The translations under genes were made by a program, and so were the position numbers. Shown one piece after another: positions 23,656-33,694 of a DNA stretch of 64,000 nt; within the stretch, counting starts at the first letter, position 1; each line of letters begins with the position of its first letter. The DNA comes from Puccinellia tenuiflora. Lineage: Eukaryota; Streptophyta; Magnoliopsida; Poales; Poaceae. The notes below the pieces were generated by a model. It did not search any database. It worked only from the letters and a program-made list of their open reading frames with translations, and was not told the DNA's origin. The stretch is taken from the NCBI GenBank assembly GCA_012064385.1, contig QRDG01001877.1, positions 1 through 64,000 on the forward strand, read 5' to 3'.

Positions 23656-24103
23656 GCTAAAGGAGGAGATTCGGGTGGTGGTCTACCTGCTGGCGGCGGC
23701 GGAGGAGCACCCTGCTGGCGCAACGGAGGAGCACTGCCGCGCCGGAGGAGAGGAGACAGGAGGGCGGCGGCGTCGAGGGCGGCCGGCGGAGGAAATCGAT
23801 CGAGGAGGCCGAGCCCGAGGCGGAGACGTCGAGGGCGGCGGAGGAGGGCGGCGTCGAGGGCGGCGTCGAGGCCGAGGCGGAGAGCGCGGCCGAAGGGCGG
23901 CGTCGACGGCGGCGCGCGGCGGATTTCGGCAGCCTGACGGGGTCGCGGTTGTTGCGCTCCTGGTCTTCGAGGACGACGGCCGGCGGCGGGCTCAGGCGTC
24001 GAGGGGCGCGGCGGAATTTGGCAGCCTGACGGCGTCGGTTTCGTTGCGCTCCTTGTGTTCTTCGCGAGATGAGAAATGAGGGAGTTGGGGGAGAAGACAA
24101 CAA
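23656..24103 (-). other. GC-rich leader exon of the CACTA Ulp1-type gene
   Basis: On the minus strand the pyrimidine-rich start and the GCCGCC/GACGCC-rich body look like the first, mostly untranslated exon of Triticeae CACTA genes. The open frames on either strand are arginine- and alanine-rich composition artefacts. The left limit is the AT-rich repeat block and the right limit is the subterminal-repeat block. Confidence 0.5.
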
Positions 24104-24111
24104 CTTATAGG

Positions 24112-24330
24112 AATGACCTTTAGTCTCGGTTCGTGGCTGGAACCGGGACTAAAGACCCTTTAGTCCCGGTTGGTGGCTCCAACCGGGACTAAAGGGTCAC
24201 CTTTCGTCCCTTTAGTCCCGGTTCCAGTCATGAACCGGGACTAAAGGTCATTTTCGGGGGGTCACCGAAAGGGCGCGCGCCAAAACCACCTTTAGTCCCG
24301 GTTTGTGGCTACAACCGGGACTAAAGGGTC
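24112..24330. repeat. Internal CACTA subterminal palindromes
   Basis: TTTAGTCCCGGTT and AACCGGGACTAAA alternate as at least three hairpins with 6-12-base loops. One example has the loop GGTGGCTCC near 24172-24182. A further hairpin of the same kind lies at 24812-24852. These are the transposase-binding type repeats normally found just inside CACTA ends, yet they lie in the middle of this region. Confidence 0.88.
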
Positions 24331-24392
24331 TTTCGGAAATTAAATTTTGGGAGCGAAGGCCACAATTTAGTTTGTTTTTTGAAAAATTTAAT

Positions 24393-24670
24393 AAACTTAT
24401 AAATTCAATATCTTTTGATCTGTTTATCAGAAAAATGCAAGTAATATATCAAATTGTTCATAAAAATGTAATCTATCTATTTATAACAAATTCACTTTTG
24501 TTTGAGATTTGAGGTGAATTTATTTAATTACAAAATTTGGAATTTGAACTCCATTAAGTCATTAAACTTATAAATTCAATATCTTTTGATCTGTTTATCA
24601 TAAAAATGCAATTAAAATATCAAATTGTTGATAAAAATGTAATCTATCTATTTATAACAAATTCATTTTT
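24393..24670. repeat. Two-copy direct repeat, AT-rich, 171-bp period
   Basis: AAACTTATAAATTCAATATC starts at 24393 and again at 24564. Each copy runs about 107 bp, with few differences, to TTTATAACAAATTCA. Confidence 0.9.
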
Positions 24671-24700
24671 TTAGTATGCCTAATCAGGAAAAAGCACACA

Positions 24701-24780
24701 GATTGTGTGTTTCCTTCGAACGCTTGTGAGCCGTTGGATCAGCGGTGTGTTTCTTTCGAGCGCTTGTGAGCCGTTGGATC
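24701..24780. repeat. Tandem duplication, 40-bp period
   Basis: GTGTGTTTCCTTCGAACGCT and GTGTGTTTCTTTCGAGCGCT begin adjacent copies. Both continue TGTGAGCCGTTGGATC. Confidence 0.88.
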
Positions 24781-24933
24781 TCAAGCAGAAGATAAGGCAC
24801 ACATATCAACGCTCCTTTAGTCCCGGTTCCAGCTACCAACCGGGACTAAAGGTGAAGAATTGCCCTGATCTTTTAGCTAAATACCCACCATGAGGAGGAG
24901 ATGAAGAACAAGAGCACGGCAACAACAGAAAGA

Positions 24934-25213
24934 GAAGACAGAGGAATCCTCTATGCATGAGCTTCTCGAAGATGTCGTTGGGTAGTGACCTATGACATCT
25001 TCGAGGGGCTCGGCATAGAAGCGTTCTCTCAGTGCTAAGAGGGTTCATACTGTAGTCAAACTAGCCGGAAAGCGAAGACAGAGGACTCCTCTATGCACGA
25101 GCTTCTCGAAGATGTCGTTAGGCAGTGACCTATGACATCTTCGAGGGGCTCGGCATAGAAGCGTTCTCTTAGTGCTAAGAGGGTTCATACTGTAGTCAAG
25201 CTAGTCTGGAAGG
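24934..25213. repeat. Two-copy tandem repeat, 140-bp period, each with a 12-bp-stem hairpin
   Basis: GAAGACAGAGG starts the copies at 24934 and 25074. Each copy contains CTCGAAGATGTC and, about 15 bases later, GACATCTTCGAG, an exact inverted pair able to form a hairpin. AGGA(A/C)TCCT palindromes lie near the start of each copy. The two copies differ at only a few bases. Confidence 0.9.
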
Positions 25214-25343
25214 CAAACACAGATGACATCTCTATGTCAACAAAATAAGCTACACATTGTGCCAAGTTTGAGAACACTCATACATAAATACTTAATATAT
25301 TATTACACATAACCAACATCCCCATCTAGTGTATGTCCTTTGC

Positions 25344-27098
25344 TTATAATCGCGCCGGCCGTAACCATGTAGCATCTTCATCATTTAACACGATGCTTGG
25401 GTCAATGTTCACCACGAAGGGCGAAATTTCATCAAACTTATTATAATCTTCTTCCAAAATATAGATTTCTTCTTCCACATGGCCGCGTGTCCGGTAGTAG
25501 CGTCGTTCGGAACAGATTAACCACCAGGACCCTTTCCAAAGATCACTTCTAGATCCTTGACAATACCAAATATATCATCACCAGTACGGTGGTCAGGCTT
25601 CCTCCGATGATCGGACATATCTTTGAAATGCTTGCCTTTCTTTCTTACGGGATGCTTGGTCGGAAGAAATCGACGATGTCCCAGGTAGACAACCAGTTTA
25701 TATTTCTCCAAATATATACTATCAGTCTCCTCTAAACAGTACGTGGATGCATTATATCCCTTGTTTGTCTGTCCTGAAATATTACTAAGAGCTGGCTAAT
25801 CATTGATGGTTACGAAAAGCAACGCTCGTAGGTGAAATGGCTCCTGTTTGTGCTCAACCCACATATGTACACCTTTTTTGTCCCACAACTGTTAAGTTCT
25901 TCAACTAATGACCTTAGATACACATCAATGTCGTTACCGGGTTGTTTCGGGCCTTGGATGAGCATTGGTATCATAATGAACTTCCGCTTCATGCACAACC
26001 AAGGAGGAAGATTATAGATACATAGAGTCACATGCCAGGTGCTATGACTGGAGCTCTGCTCCTCAAAAGGATTAAAGCCATATGTAATTAGACCAAACCT
26101 TAAGTTCCTTGCATCATCTGTAAAGTCCGGATACTCTCTCTCTCGATTTTTCTCCATTGCGACCCATCAGCGGGGTGTCTCAACATCGCGTCTTTCTTAC
26201 GGTCTTCTTTGTGCCATCGCAACAACCTGGCATGCTCTTTGTTTCTGAACAGACGTTTCAACCGTGGTATTATAGGAGCATACCACATAACCTTGGCAGG
26301 AACTCTCTTCCTGGGGGGCTCGCCCTCAACATCACCAGGGTCATCTCGTCTTATCTTATACCGCAATGCACCGCATACCGGGCATGCTTTCAAATTCTCG
26401 TATTCCTCACCGCGGTAGAGGATGCAGTCATTAATGCATGCATGTATCTTCTGCACATCTAATCCTAGAGGGCAGAGAACCTTGTTTGCTTCGTACGTAC
26501 TGTCAGGCAAATTGTTATCCTTTGGAAGCTTCTTTTTCATTATTTTCAGTAACTTCCCAAATCCTTTGTCAGATAAACCAGTTTCTGCCTTCCATTGGAG
26601 TAATTCCAGTGTGGTACCGAGATTTGTGTTGCCATCTTCGCAATCTGGGTACAACTTCTTTTGTGATCCTCTAATATGCGCTCAAACTTCAACTTCTCCT
26701 TTACACTTTCTGCTTCTCTGTGCATCAACAATGGCCCGACGAAGATCATCAACAGGCTCATCTGATGCCTCTTCATCTTCAGCTTCCTCCGTTGCAGTAT
26801 CACCGTATTCAGGGAACATAGGATCGTTGTCATTATCCTCTTCTTTTTCATTGTCTTCCATCATAACCCCTCTTTCTCCGTGCTTGGTCCAACAATTATA
26901 GCTAGGCATGAAACCGTACCGAAGCAGGTGGGTGTGAAGGATTCTCGAGGAAGAGTAATCCTTCTTATTTTGACAGGCAACACATGGACAACACATAAAA
27001 CCATTCTGATTATTTGTCTCTGCCACACTGATAAAACTATGCAGGCCCGTAATGAACTCGCCAGTCCGTCGGTCACCGTACATCCATTGCCGATTCAT
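25344..27098 (-). pseudogene. CACTA TNP2-type transposase, frameshifted and internally deleted
   Basis: The likely start is the ATG at 27098 (MNRQWMYGDRRTGEF), just after an intron-like acceptor. The first part is the transposase-associated domain (CCPCVACQN, then LLRYGFMPSYNCW). It is followed by the Transposase_21 region, with LYRGEEYENLKACPVCG at about 26430-26370 and IYNLPPWLCMKRKFIMIP then GPKQPGNDIDVYLRSLVEEL at about 26030-25880. The frame changes near 26710, 26640 and 26140 and again after 25860. After FGKGPGG (about 25510) the sequence jumps to the conserved end of the protein, YNKFDEISPFVVNIDPSIVL, with a stop near 25345. The middle and C-terminal domains, normally several hundred residues, are therefore missing. 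This copy could not act as a transposase. Confidence 0.88.
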
Positions 27099-27304
27099 CG
27101 AGTACCTCATATATTGCGAGATATATATTGCCGACTCATCTGCATTATATAAGTATATCAAAAATCATTACACACAACATCATGAATAGAGAAGTGACCA
27201 AATTAATTAATACAAGTTCATCACTTTAAAATCAAAGTAGAGTAGTGACCAAATGTAATACATAGTTCTCATAATTAAAACATACATTGAAACTAACATA
27301 CAAA

Positions 27305-27750
27305 CTATCTAATGCATTTAAATGCAACAACAAATGCGATCAAAATTGCAACTAAGTTAACCATTGATCCAACAGCATAGTGATACCAAGCCTCTTTATT
27401 AATGACATAATTTCTAATCTTTCTAATCTTCAAGCACATTGCATCCATCTTGATCTTGTGATCATCAACGACATCGGCAAGATACAACTCCAATTTCATC
27501 TTCTCTTCTTCAATTTTTTTCAATTTTTCTTTCAAATCTTCGTTTTCTTTTTCAACTAAATTTAACTTCTCGACAAGAGGGTCGGTTGGAATTTCCGGTT
27601 CATATATGTCCTAGATAAAAATATCTATGTCAAGTGTTCGTCGGCATAATTGTTATAAACACAAAATTAAACAAATAGTTATAAAAGATAATATACCACA
27701 TCCGAATCATAGACCGGACGAGGGCCGATGGGGACGGATATCAAAACCAT
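27305..27750 (-). CDS. Small two-exon CACTA gene: coiled-coil protein with a C-terminal membrane segment
   Basis: Exon 1 is 27750-27697 (18 codons, MVLISVPIGPRPVYDSDV) with a GT donor. Exon 2 is 27610-27305 after an AG acceptor; the join is phase 0 and gives 119 aa. The middle (about residues 30-75) is charged and heptad-like (VEKENEDLKEKLKKIEEEK), a probable coiled coil. The end (about residues 95-115) is hydrophobic (AVGSMVNLVAILIAFVVAF), a probable single membrane span. The gene lies just upstream of, and in the same direction as, the TNP2 gene, between it and the CACTA terminus. I recall similar small frames in Triticeae CACTA elements but cannot name a function. The frame is intact. Whether it is expressed, or was captured from a host gene, is open. 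Confidence 0.6.
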
Positions 27751-28289
27751 GGCACTATACATATAACAAAGAATCATACAAGTAAGAAAAATTATACACG
27801 TAACTATGTAAATCATATAAATAAGTATTTGTTATTTTTTAATAAGAACAAGAGGCTCACCAAGGTGGTGCTGGCGACGGGGTGGCGCGGGCGATCGACG
27901 GCGGTGAGGACAAGGACATAAACGGGGCGGTACTAAAACCAACAAATCATACTTTAATTTGAACTCAAATTGCATATAAAACAAATAAACTAGCAATGTG
28001 CGTTACACAACTAACCTAAAATTTGAGCTAAACTAATTTAGCTATTTCATCAAACACCTAGCTAGCAATACCAATGAAATGAGGAATAAAACTAGCAATG
28101 GGGATGAACTCGAGCTCCGGGAGGATGAAGTTTCTAACCTATTAGAACCCTTGGATAGATGGGGCACCCTTAATCTTGACAAATGGTGGAAAAAAATGTG
28201 GATAAATTCGAGCTCGGGGAGGAGATAGAGGAGAAAAATGGTGATGAACTCGAGCTGCTCGGGCAGGAAGAAGATGATATAGTGAGAAC

Positions 28290-28590
28290 ATGTCTTTAGT
28301 CCCGGTTCGTATTACAAACCGGGACTACAGGTTCATCTTTAGTCCCGGTTTGTAATACGAACCGGGACTAAAGGTTCTCGCCCTGTCCCCACCTCGGCGG
28401 CTGCCGGCCGCAAACCTATCACGAACCGGGACTAAAGGCTCCCTACGAACCGGGACGAAAGCCTCCCGAGCCCCATGCGGCGTCCGATCCACTCGAACCG
28501 GAACTAATGCCAACGTTAGTCCTGGTTCGTGTCCCGACCGGGACTAATGCTCCGTAGCGGCCTGGACAAAAGCCCTCTTTTCTACTAGTG
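28290..28590 (-). repeat. CACTA terminal region: subterminal palindromes and terminal inverted repeat
   Basis: At least four copies of TTTAGTCCCGGTT or its complement lie at 28292-28460, with degenerate copies up to 28545. The terminus CACTAGTAGAAAAGAGGGC (minus strand) ends at 28590, and the flank starts CATTGCC. A 3-bp TSD cannot be tested because the other end is missing. Confidence 0.92.
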
Positions 28591-29835
28591 CATTGCCATC
28601 CTTACGTACAGCATATATATGCGCTCCACGACCGTCTCACCATTTTTTTTATCTTGAATGTTAGACCGTCTCGTCAAATTATTTTCATTGAAAAACAAGC
28701 GAAACAAACACATCTCCAGTCTTTCTAATATATACAAGTCACCTGGAGCCTGCATGTGGCATGACCGATGCTAGATTTCAGTTAACATTTTGCCCTGTCA
28801 ACGACTGCCAGGATTTGGTTACGGCGCCAAAATCAGGCAAAGCAAATATATATGTTGAAAACGCTGACCAAAAGACCAAAACTATGCCGCGTCGAATTCC
28901 GGTATACTCCTATATATATGGGACTAAAACCGTGTACCGATCAACAACACTATAATTTGGTCACAGATAGCCCATATGTAAACAAAATTAGGAACTGTGC
29001 ACGGATAGTAGCATATGACCAAGATCGAGATCAGTCACCGAGGACACGGACAATTCTGGCATGCCGGGTCTTCGAATGATATGTCATATGATCCTGGAAG
29101 AGATCCTGCAAAGATACAGCAAGGTCTCTTGTAACCAGCAAGGAAAGAGTGTGGCTTGCTGGGCAGAAGCACCGGTTTCTTTCAGAGGCATGTGGATGAT
29201 CGTCTAGTTAGTAGGAAACGCACGTACGTTAGGTAGAAGAGAACCACCCCGCCAAAAAGGAAAAAGTAGAAGAGAACTAAATAGTATAACTTATGTCAAG
29301 AACAAACTCCCAAATCTCAAAACCAAATAAGATAGTGCGTGATCGACGGACAAAATACAGGACATGTACGTTAGGTAGAGGATAGAAACAAGGTTTCTAG
29401 TCACTGCTTATTTCAAATTTGGACTACATATAACCTATTTATCATGAGTTAGCGGTTTGCACCACATTTAGGAGTTATAGTTGTGGTTTGCACCTATTTT
29501 ACTATTTCTTAGTTAAATCTGGTTTATATTAGATAAATAACATCATTTGCAACCATATAATAGGATAACTTAACACACACATGCAAAAAAATGTTTTAAA
29601 AAAATATTAACATCATTAAACGACAATCTTAGCTGTTTGCACCATATTTTAGAATTTTGGCCACTTTACAATATTTTAGCTTTTGATGCTCTTATTCTCC
29701 ATATTTTAGCTTTTGATGCTCTTATTCTCCGACGACGACGAAGGATTTGGGTGCTTGATAGTTGTGGTGAAGGCGGTTTACATCAGTACAACCGTTTGTA
29801 TCCTATTTGTTTTATGTTGCTTGTATGCATTTCAG
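28591..29835. other. Intergenic; includes a perfect 30-bp tandem duplication
   Basis: No gene is recognised. At 29671-29700 and 29701-29730 the 30-bp unit starting ATATTTTAGCTTTTGATGCT is repeated without a single difference. Confidence 0.6.
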
Positions 29836-29848
29836 ATTTGTATTATTT

Positions 29849-31136
29849 CTCCTCGAAATAGGCTTTCGCCCTGCTTTATAAATAAAGCCCAACCGGCCAA
29901 ACGATACAAGATGGTGGGGAGATCCCCAAACAAGCAAGTCAAAAAAGAAAACGGCAACAGAGAGGGGGCGAACCACCATCTCGAAGCCGAAGCATGAAAA
30001 CAGGAGATGCCACAACTGACATGACACAACCTAGACTACCGAAGAGGCCGAGGAAGCTTCACGCCACGAAGATGACTCCATCATGTTGCACCCGAATGAG
30101 ACCTGGGTTTCCTGACGACGCCCCAGGAGGGTAACGACGCAACGCGCCGCCGTCGTCGAGCTCGCAAAGACGAGGTTGGGTTTTCACCCGAAAGCAAGTC
30201 ACGGGGAAGATACCCACAACGACACCCCCAAGAGGGTAATGACACCCACGGGTATCACCGTCGCCGGCGCCAAAGCGCAGAGCTTTCGCTCGGTCTTCAC
30301 CCGTGTCATCAGGGATACAACCATGAAGCCTCCAGATCTTGACCAGTGAGCCGCCGCCGAAGCGCAGACACCAGGACCACCCGCCGTCGAACCCCTCACA
30401 CCCACGTGACCAAAGGGAAGACCACCACCGCTGTCACGCTACCTGCCGGAAAGCACCCGTGCAGCCTCTCCTTCCGGGGCCGCCGCCCCGGCGTCCACGA
30501 CCTCCACCCGAGGGATCAACAAGTCGCGAAGTCAACGTGACGGACAAGTGAGGCCGTCGACAAATCCAGGCCCCGCGAGAGCGACATCCACAACCAATAG
30601 GAGGAGATCAGCCATCCTCCACCGCACAAGGCGGTCGCCGACCGGACGCAGTAGCAGAGCTGGTCAGGCCCAGATCAGCCCCGCGTGAGCCAGATCAGGC
30701 CCGACTAGCGTAGCCGCCGCGCTGCAGCGCCAAGGTCACAGTTGTCCCCCTGCAGGTAAAGCTTCCGGACTGACACAGCCGCCAAGCCACGTAGAACCCA
30801 TATCGGGCCTAAACGGGCCCAGATCTGGGCTAAGCCACCATGGCCATGGACTCAATCCGGCTGCCACCCACCTCTGTCGCCATTGCTGTCCCCGGTCGCC
30901 GCCGCCGTTGAGCTGCCGCTGCCATGGCTGCTGGGAGCACCGCCATGGCCCTTCCCAGCCAACCATCGAGAGGGAGAGCCGTCGCGGCGCCCGGGCGGGC
31001 ATCGCTGCCGCGAATCGCGGCCGCCATCAGCCACCCGAGCACGCACGCAGCCGGCCGCCACGCCACCGCCACGCCACCGCCAGCAGCCACCCGAGCACGC
31101 ACGCACGCAGGCGGCCGCCACGCCACGCTGCCGCGA
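29849..31136 (-). mobile_element. Second GC-rich LINE-like retroposon with 13-bp TSD
   Basis: ATTTGTATTATTT occurs at 29836-29848 and again at 31137-31149, an exact 13-bp duplication around 1288 bp of GC-rich sequence. Read on the minus strand the 3' end is a CTTTATTTATAAAG palindrome followed by GCAGGGCGAAAGCC and TATTTCGAGGAG. There is no long A tail. The 5' part (30880-31136) contains short GC-rich direct repeats. No reverse transcriptase or other domain is seen. The design matches the retroposon at 14474-15697 (long TSD, GC-rich body, A/T palindrome near the 3' end). Confidence 0.75.
31020..31136. repeat. GC-rich tandem duplication inside the retroposon
   Basis: CAGCCACCCGAGCACGCACG occurs near 31028 and near 31084. 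In each case it is followed by CAGGCGGCCGCCACGCCAC or a close variant. Confidence 0.7.
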
Positions 31137-31154
31137 ATTTGTATTATTTGTAGT

Positions 31155-31369
31155 ACTTCCTCCGGTTCAGTTTAGAGGACGTACGCGTGGACCTAGGTCA
31201 TCGATTTTGCCAATAGAATGTAAATTATATAACATAAAAATTATACTATTTGAAAATATAACATCTAAAGTTTATAAAGGTATAATTTAATAATATATAA
31301 CTTTAATTATGTTGGTCAAATAGACGACCTAGGGCCACGCGTACCCTCAATAAACTGAACCGGAGGGAG
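31155..31369. mobile_element. Stowaway (Tc1/mariner) MITE, 215 bp
   Basis: The ends are CTTCCTCCGGTTCAGTTTA and TAAACTGAACCGGAGGGAG, an inverted pair with one mismatch, flanked by TA at 31153-31154 and 31370-31371. The next bases inside (GAGGACGTACGCGTGG and CCACGCGTACCCTC) also pair. The interior is AT-rich and non-coding. Confidence 0.93.
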
Positions 31370-31371
31370 TA

Positions 31372-31766
31372 TTGTGAACAAGTAATGTATGACTACGGGT
31401 GTACTGTAAAGAAAAAGCTAGCGAGGTAGCAGTACTGTAATACTGTTTACAGATACGATACGGATGTCATGGAGCTAGCTCGCGCTGAGGTAGCTAGCTA
31501 GCTAGGCGGCCAGCCATAGCATCGAGAAGAGCCTGACACGCTACTACTGCTTGCTTCGGTGCGCGTGAGAGAGGTATGTTTCCGAGACCGATATCGATCA
31601 ATCGCTGTACGTTATGGATGTATAGATTGTGTGGTGTGACTTGGAAACGGTCAATGATACGGTGGATCCAGCGGACTGCTAAGTTAGACGTAAGTACGTA
31701 ACTAATTAATTAATGGCCTCCTAGATGAGGTCGACGTGCATGCTCTGAATGTCTGAAGGGAAATAC
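31372..31766. other. Intergenic, nothing recognised
   Basis: A short stretch between two Stowaway-type insertions, with GCTAGCTAGCTAG-type repeats near 31490 and no gene or element end. Confidence 0.4.
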
Positions 31767-31768
31767 TA

Positions 31769-31796
31769 CTCCCTCCATCTCAGTTTACACGGGCCA
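31769..31796. mobile_element. Mariner/Stowaway element, left terminus only
   Basis: CTCCCTCCATCTCAGTTTAC preceded by TA (31767-31768) is the inverted counterpart of GTAAACTGTGATGGAGGGAG followed by TA (37054-37055). Only about 28 bases remain before gypsy sequence begins. Confidence 0.8.
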
Positions 31797-31855
31797 ATCT
31801 CCTCCGCCGCCAGGACACCGTCGATCGCCCCCTCCGTCGTCTTCACCCCGGAGAG

Positions 31856-33694
31856 ATGACGTCTGCCATCCGGGACCTCACCCAGGCAGTCGCGGGCATC
31901 CACACGTTCCTCGCGAGACCCTATGGGCCACAGCCGCCTGCTTCCTTCGCTACAGCCCCGCCACCGCAACAGCCGCCGTGGCAGCCGCCGCCTGCGGCGC
32001 ACGTCGGCGCATCGACCCTGCAGCTCCAACCGCTACAGCTGTCGCCGCCGGCAACCTCGACCCAGTGTCCCCCAACGACGGCGCAGTGGGTGCCCATCCA
32101 CCAGATCAGGTTTCCCCCATCGCCGTCCCCGCTACCGGCCTGGCTCGCCGCGCCGGTCTACACGACAACCTCCGGTCAGCCGCACGTGCTGCCCCCGCCG
32201 GCGCCACCCTCGGCCGTCCACTTCGGCGGGTCCTCGGGCTACGCTGACATCGACAGACCCCTGTTCTAGGGTGGCCCGCTGATGCCCACCTACTCGGCCC
32301 CGTCGTCCTCGTTGCTCCGCCACGAGGAGGCGTACCCCGCCGTCGCCCACGGCCAGACGCCGCCGCGCTTCTCTAAGCTGGAGTTCGCCACCTACGATGG
32401 AACCGTGGACCCCCTAAACTGGCTCAACCAGTGCGACCAGTTTTTTCGGGGGCAACGCACGCTCGCATCCGACCGCACCTGGATCGCCTCCTATCACCTC
32501 CGCGGTGCCGCACAGACGTGGTATTACGCCCTCGAGCAGGACGAGGGCGGCATGCCCCCATGGGAGCGTTTCCGCGAGCTTTGCCTCTTACGCTTCGGGC
32601 CGCCGATACGCGGGAGCCGGTTGGCGGAGCTGGGGCGCCTACCTTTCACCTCCTCGGTGCAGGACTTCGCCGAACGCTTCCAGGCTCTGGCATGCCACGC
32701 GCCCGGTGTCACGGCTCGCCAGTTGGCCGAGCTTTTCGTTGGAGGTCTCCCGGATCACATCCGCGTGGACGTGGAGATGCGGGGACCATAGGACCTACAG
32801 ACGGCCATGTACTATGCCCGCGCCTTCGAGCGTCACGCGGTGGCCATGCAGCAGGCGTCCCCGTCCAGAGGCATCCGCCCGCCCGACCACCACCGACACC
32901 ACCATCCCCGGGGCGCCCGGCCCAGGCCCCTGCAGTGCCCACCGCTCCGGCCGCGACGCGCCCGTTCGGTCGGCTGACCACGGCCGAACACCTCGAGCGC
33001 CGTCGCCACTCGCCAGGGGCTGTGCTACAACTGCGACGAGCCCTACGTCCCGGGCCACGTTTGCCCACGCCTGTTCTACTTGGAGGTCGTGGACTACATT
33101 GAGGAGGACGTCGCCGCCGCCGGGCTGGACGACCCGGACCACCAAGTGGCCGAAGCGGTTCCCCAAGGGCCGGTCCAGGCGAACGCCCTCGTCGTCTCCC
33201 TCCATGCACTCGCAGGCATCCGGACGAAGAAGATTACGCTGCTGCCGGTGACGATCAACGGAGAGGGGCTCCTCGCACTCCTGGACACGGGATCCACTCA
33301 CAACTTTCTGTCAAGGGCCACCATGCGTCGTCTGGCGCTGCAGCCGACCTGCGGGGAGCAGTTCCACGTTACCGTCGCCAGCGGTGACCGCCTCGACCGT
33401 CAGGGTATTGCTCGGCAGGTCCCCATCATCGGCGACGAGCACTTCTCCGTCACCTGCGTCGGCATCGACTTGGGCTGCTTCGACTTCATCCTCGGCGTCG
33501 ACTTCTTACGGACTCTGGGTCCCATCCTCTGGGACTTCGATGCCCTGACGATGATCTTCTGGCGTCTGGGTCGCCGCGTCCGGTGGGAGGGCGTAGGAGG
33601 CACCTCCCCGATGGCCCCCTCGGCCCCAGCTGACAGCGGCCGCCGTCGACGCGGAGCATCCCCTGTTGGCCAGCCTACTATAGCAGCACAGTGA
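31856..33694 (+). pseudogene. Gag and protease of the Reina-like element
   Basis: The frame from the ATG at 31856 (MTSAIRDLTQAV) has a proline-rich N-terminus. After a TAG at 32267 it continues with the gag domain (PRFSKLEFATYDGTVDPLNW, then FAERFQAL). Another TAG lies at 32789, and a frameshift falls near 32990. The zinc knuckle CYNCDEPYVPGHVC (33022-33065) and the protease motif LLALLDTGSTHNFLS (near 33270-33310) follow, then FILGVDFLRTLGP. The frame is lost again near 33590. Gag is longer at the N-terminus than usual because of the proline-rich tract. Confidence 0.85.

Larger units (their letters stand above)
19535..28590 (-). mobile_element. Composite CACTA (En/Spm) transposon region, left end missing
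   Basis: The right end reads CACTAGTAGAAAAGAGGGC on the minus strand, ending at 28590: a typical Triticeae CACTA terminal inverted repeat. Subterminal TTTAGTCCCGGTT/AACCGGGACTAAA palindromes fill 28290-28530. Going leftward on the minus strand come a small membrane-protein gene, a TNP2-type transposase, a second block of subterminal palindromes (24115-24330 and 24810-24855), a GC-rich leader and an Ulp1-type gene. No matching CACTA terminus is found on the left, where the element stops at an (AT)n tract. The internal subterminal block suggests two elements joined or nested. Confidence 0.88.

Noticed and set aside
23656..24103. Arg/Ala-rich open frames of about 140 codons on both strands as proteins
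   Set aside because: They are best explained as the GC-rich leader exon of the CACTA gene. Neither frame continues into the downstream coding exons.
24112..24330. MicroRNA precursor from the TTTAGTCCCGGTT/AACCGGGACTAAA hairpins
   Set aside because: These are the standard CACTA subterminal repeats. Without small RNA data there is no reason to call a microRNA gene.
30199..31175. Multiple open frames on both strands of the 29.8-31.1 kb GC-rich element
   Set aside because: They overlap one another in several frames and are Arg/Ala/Pro-rich. The segment is explained as a retroposon by its TSD.
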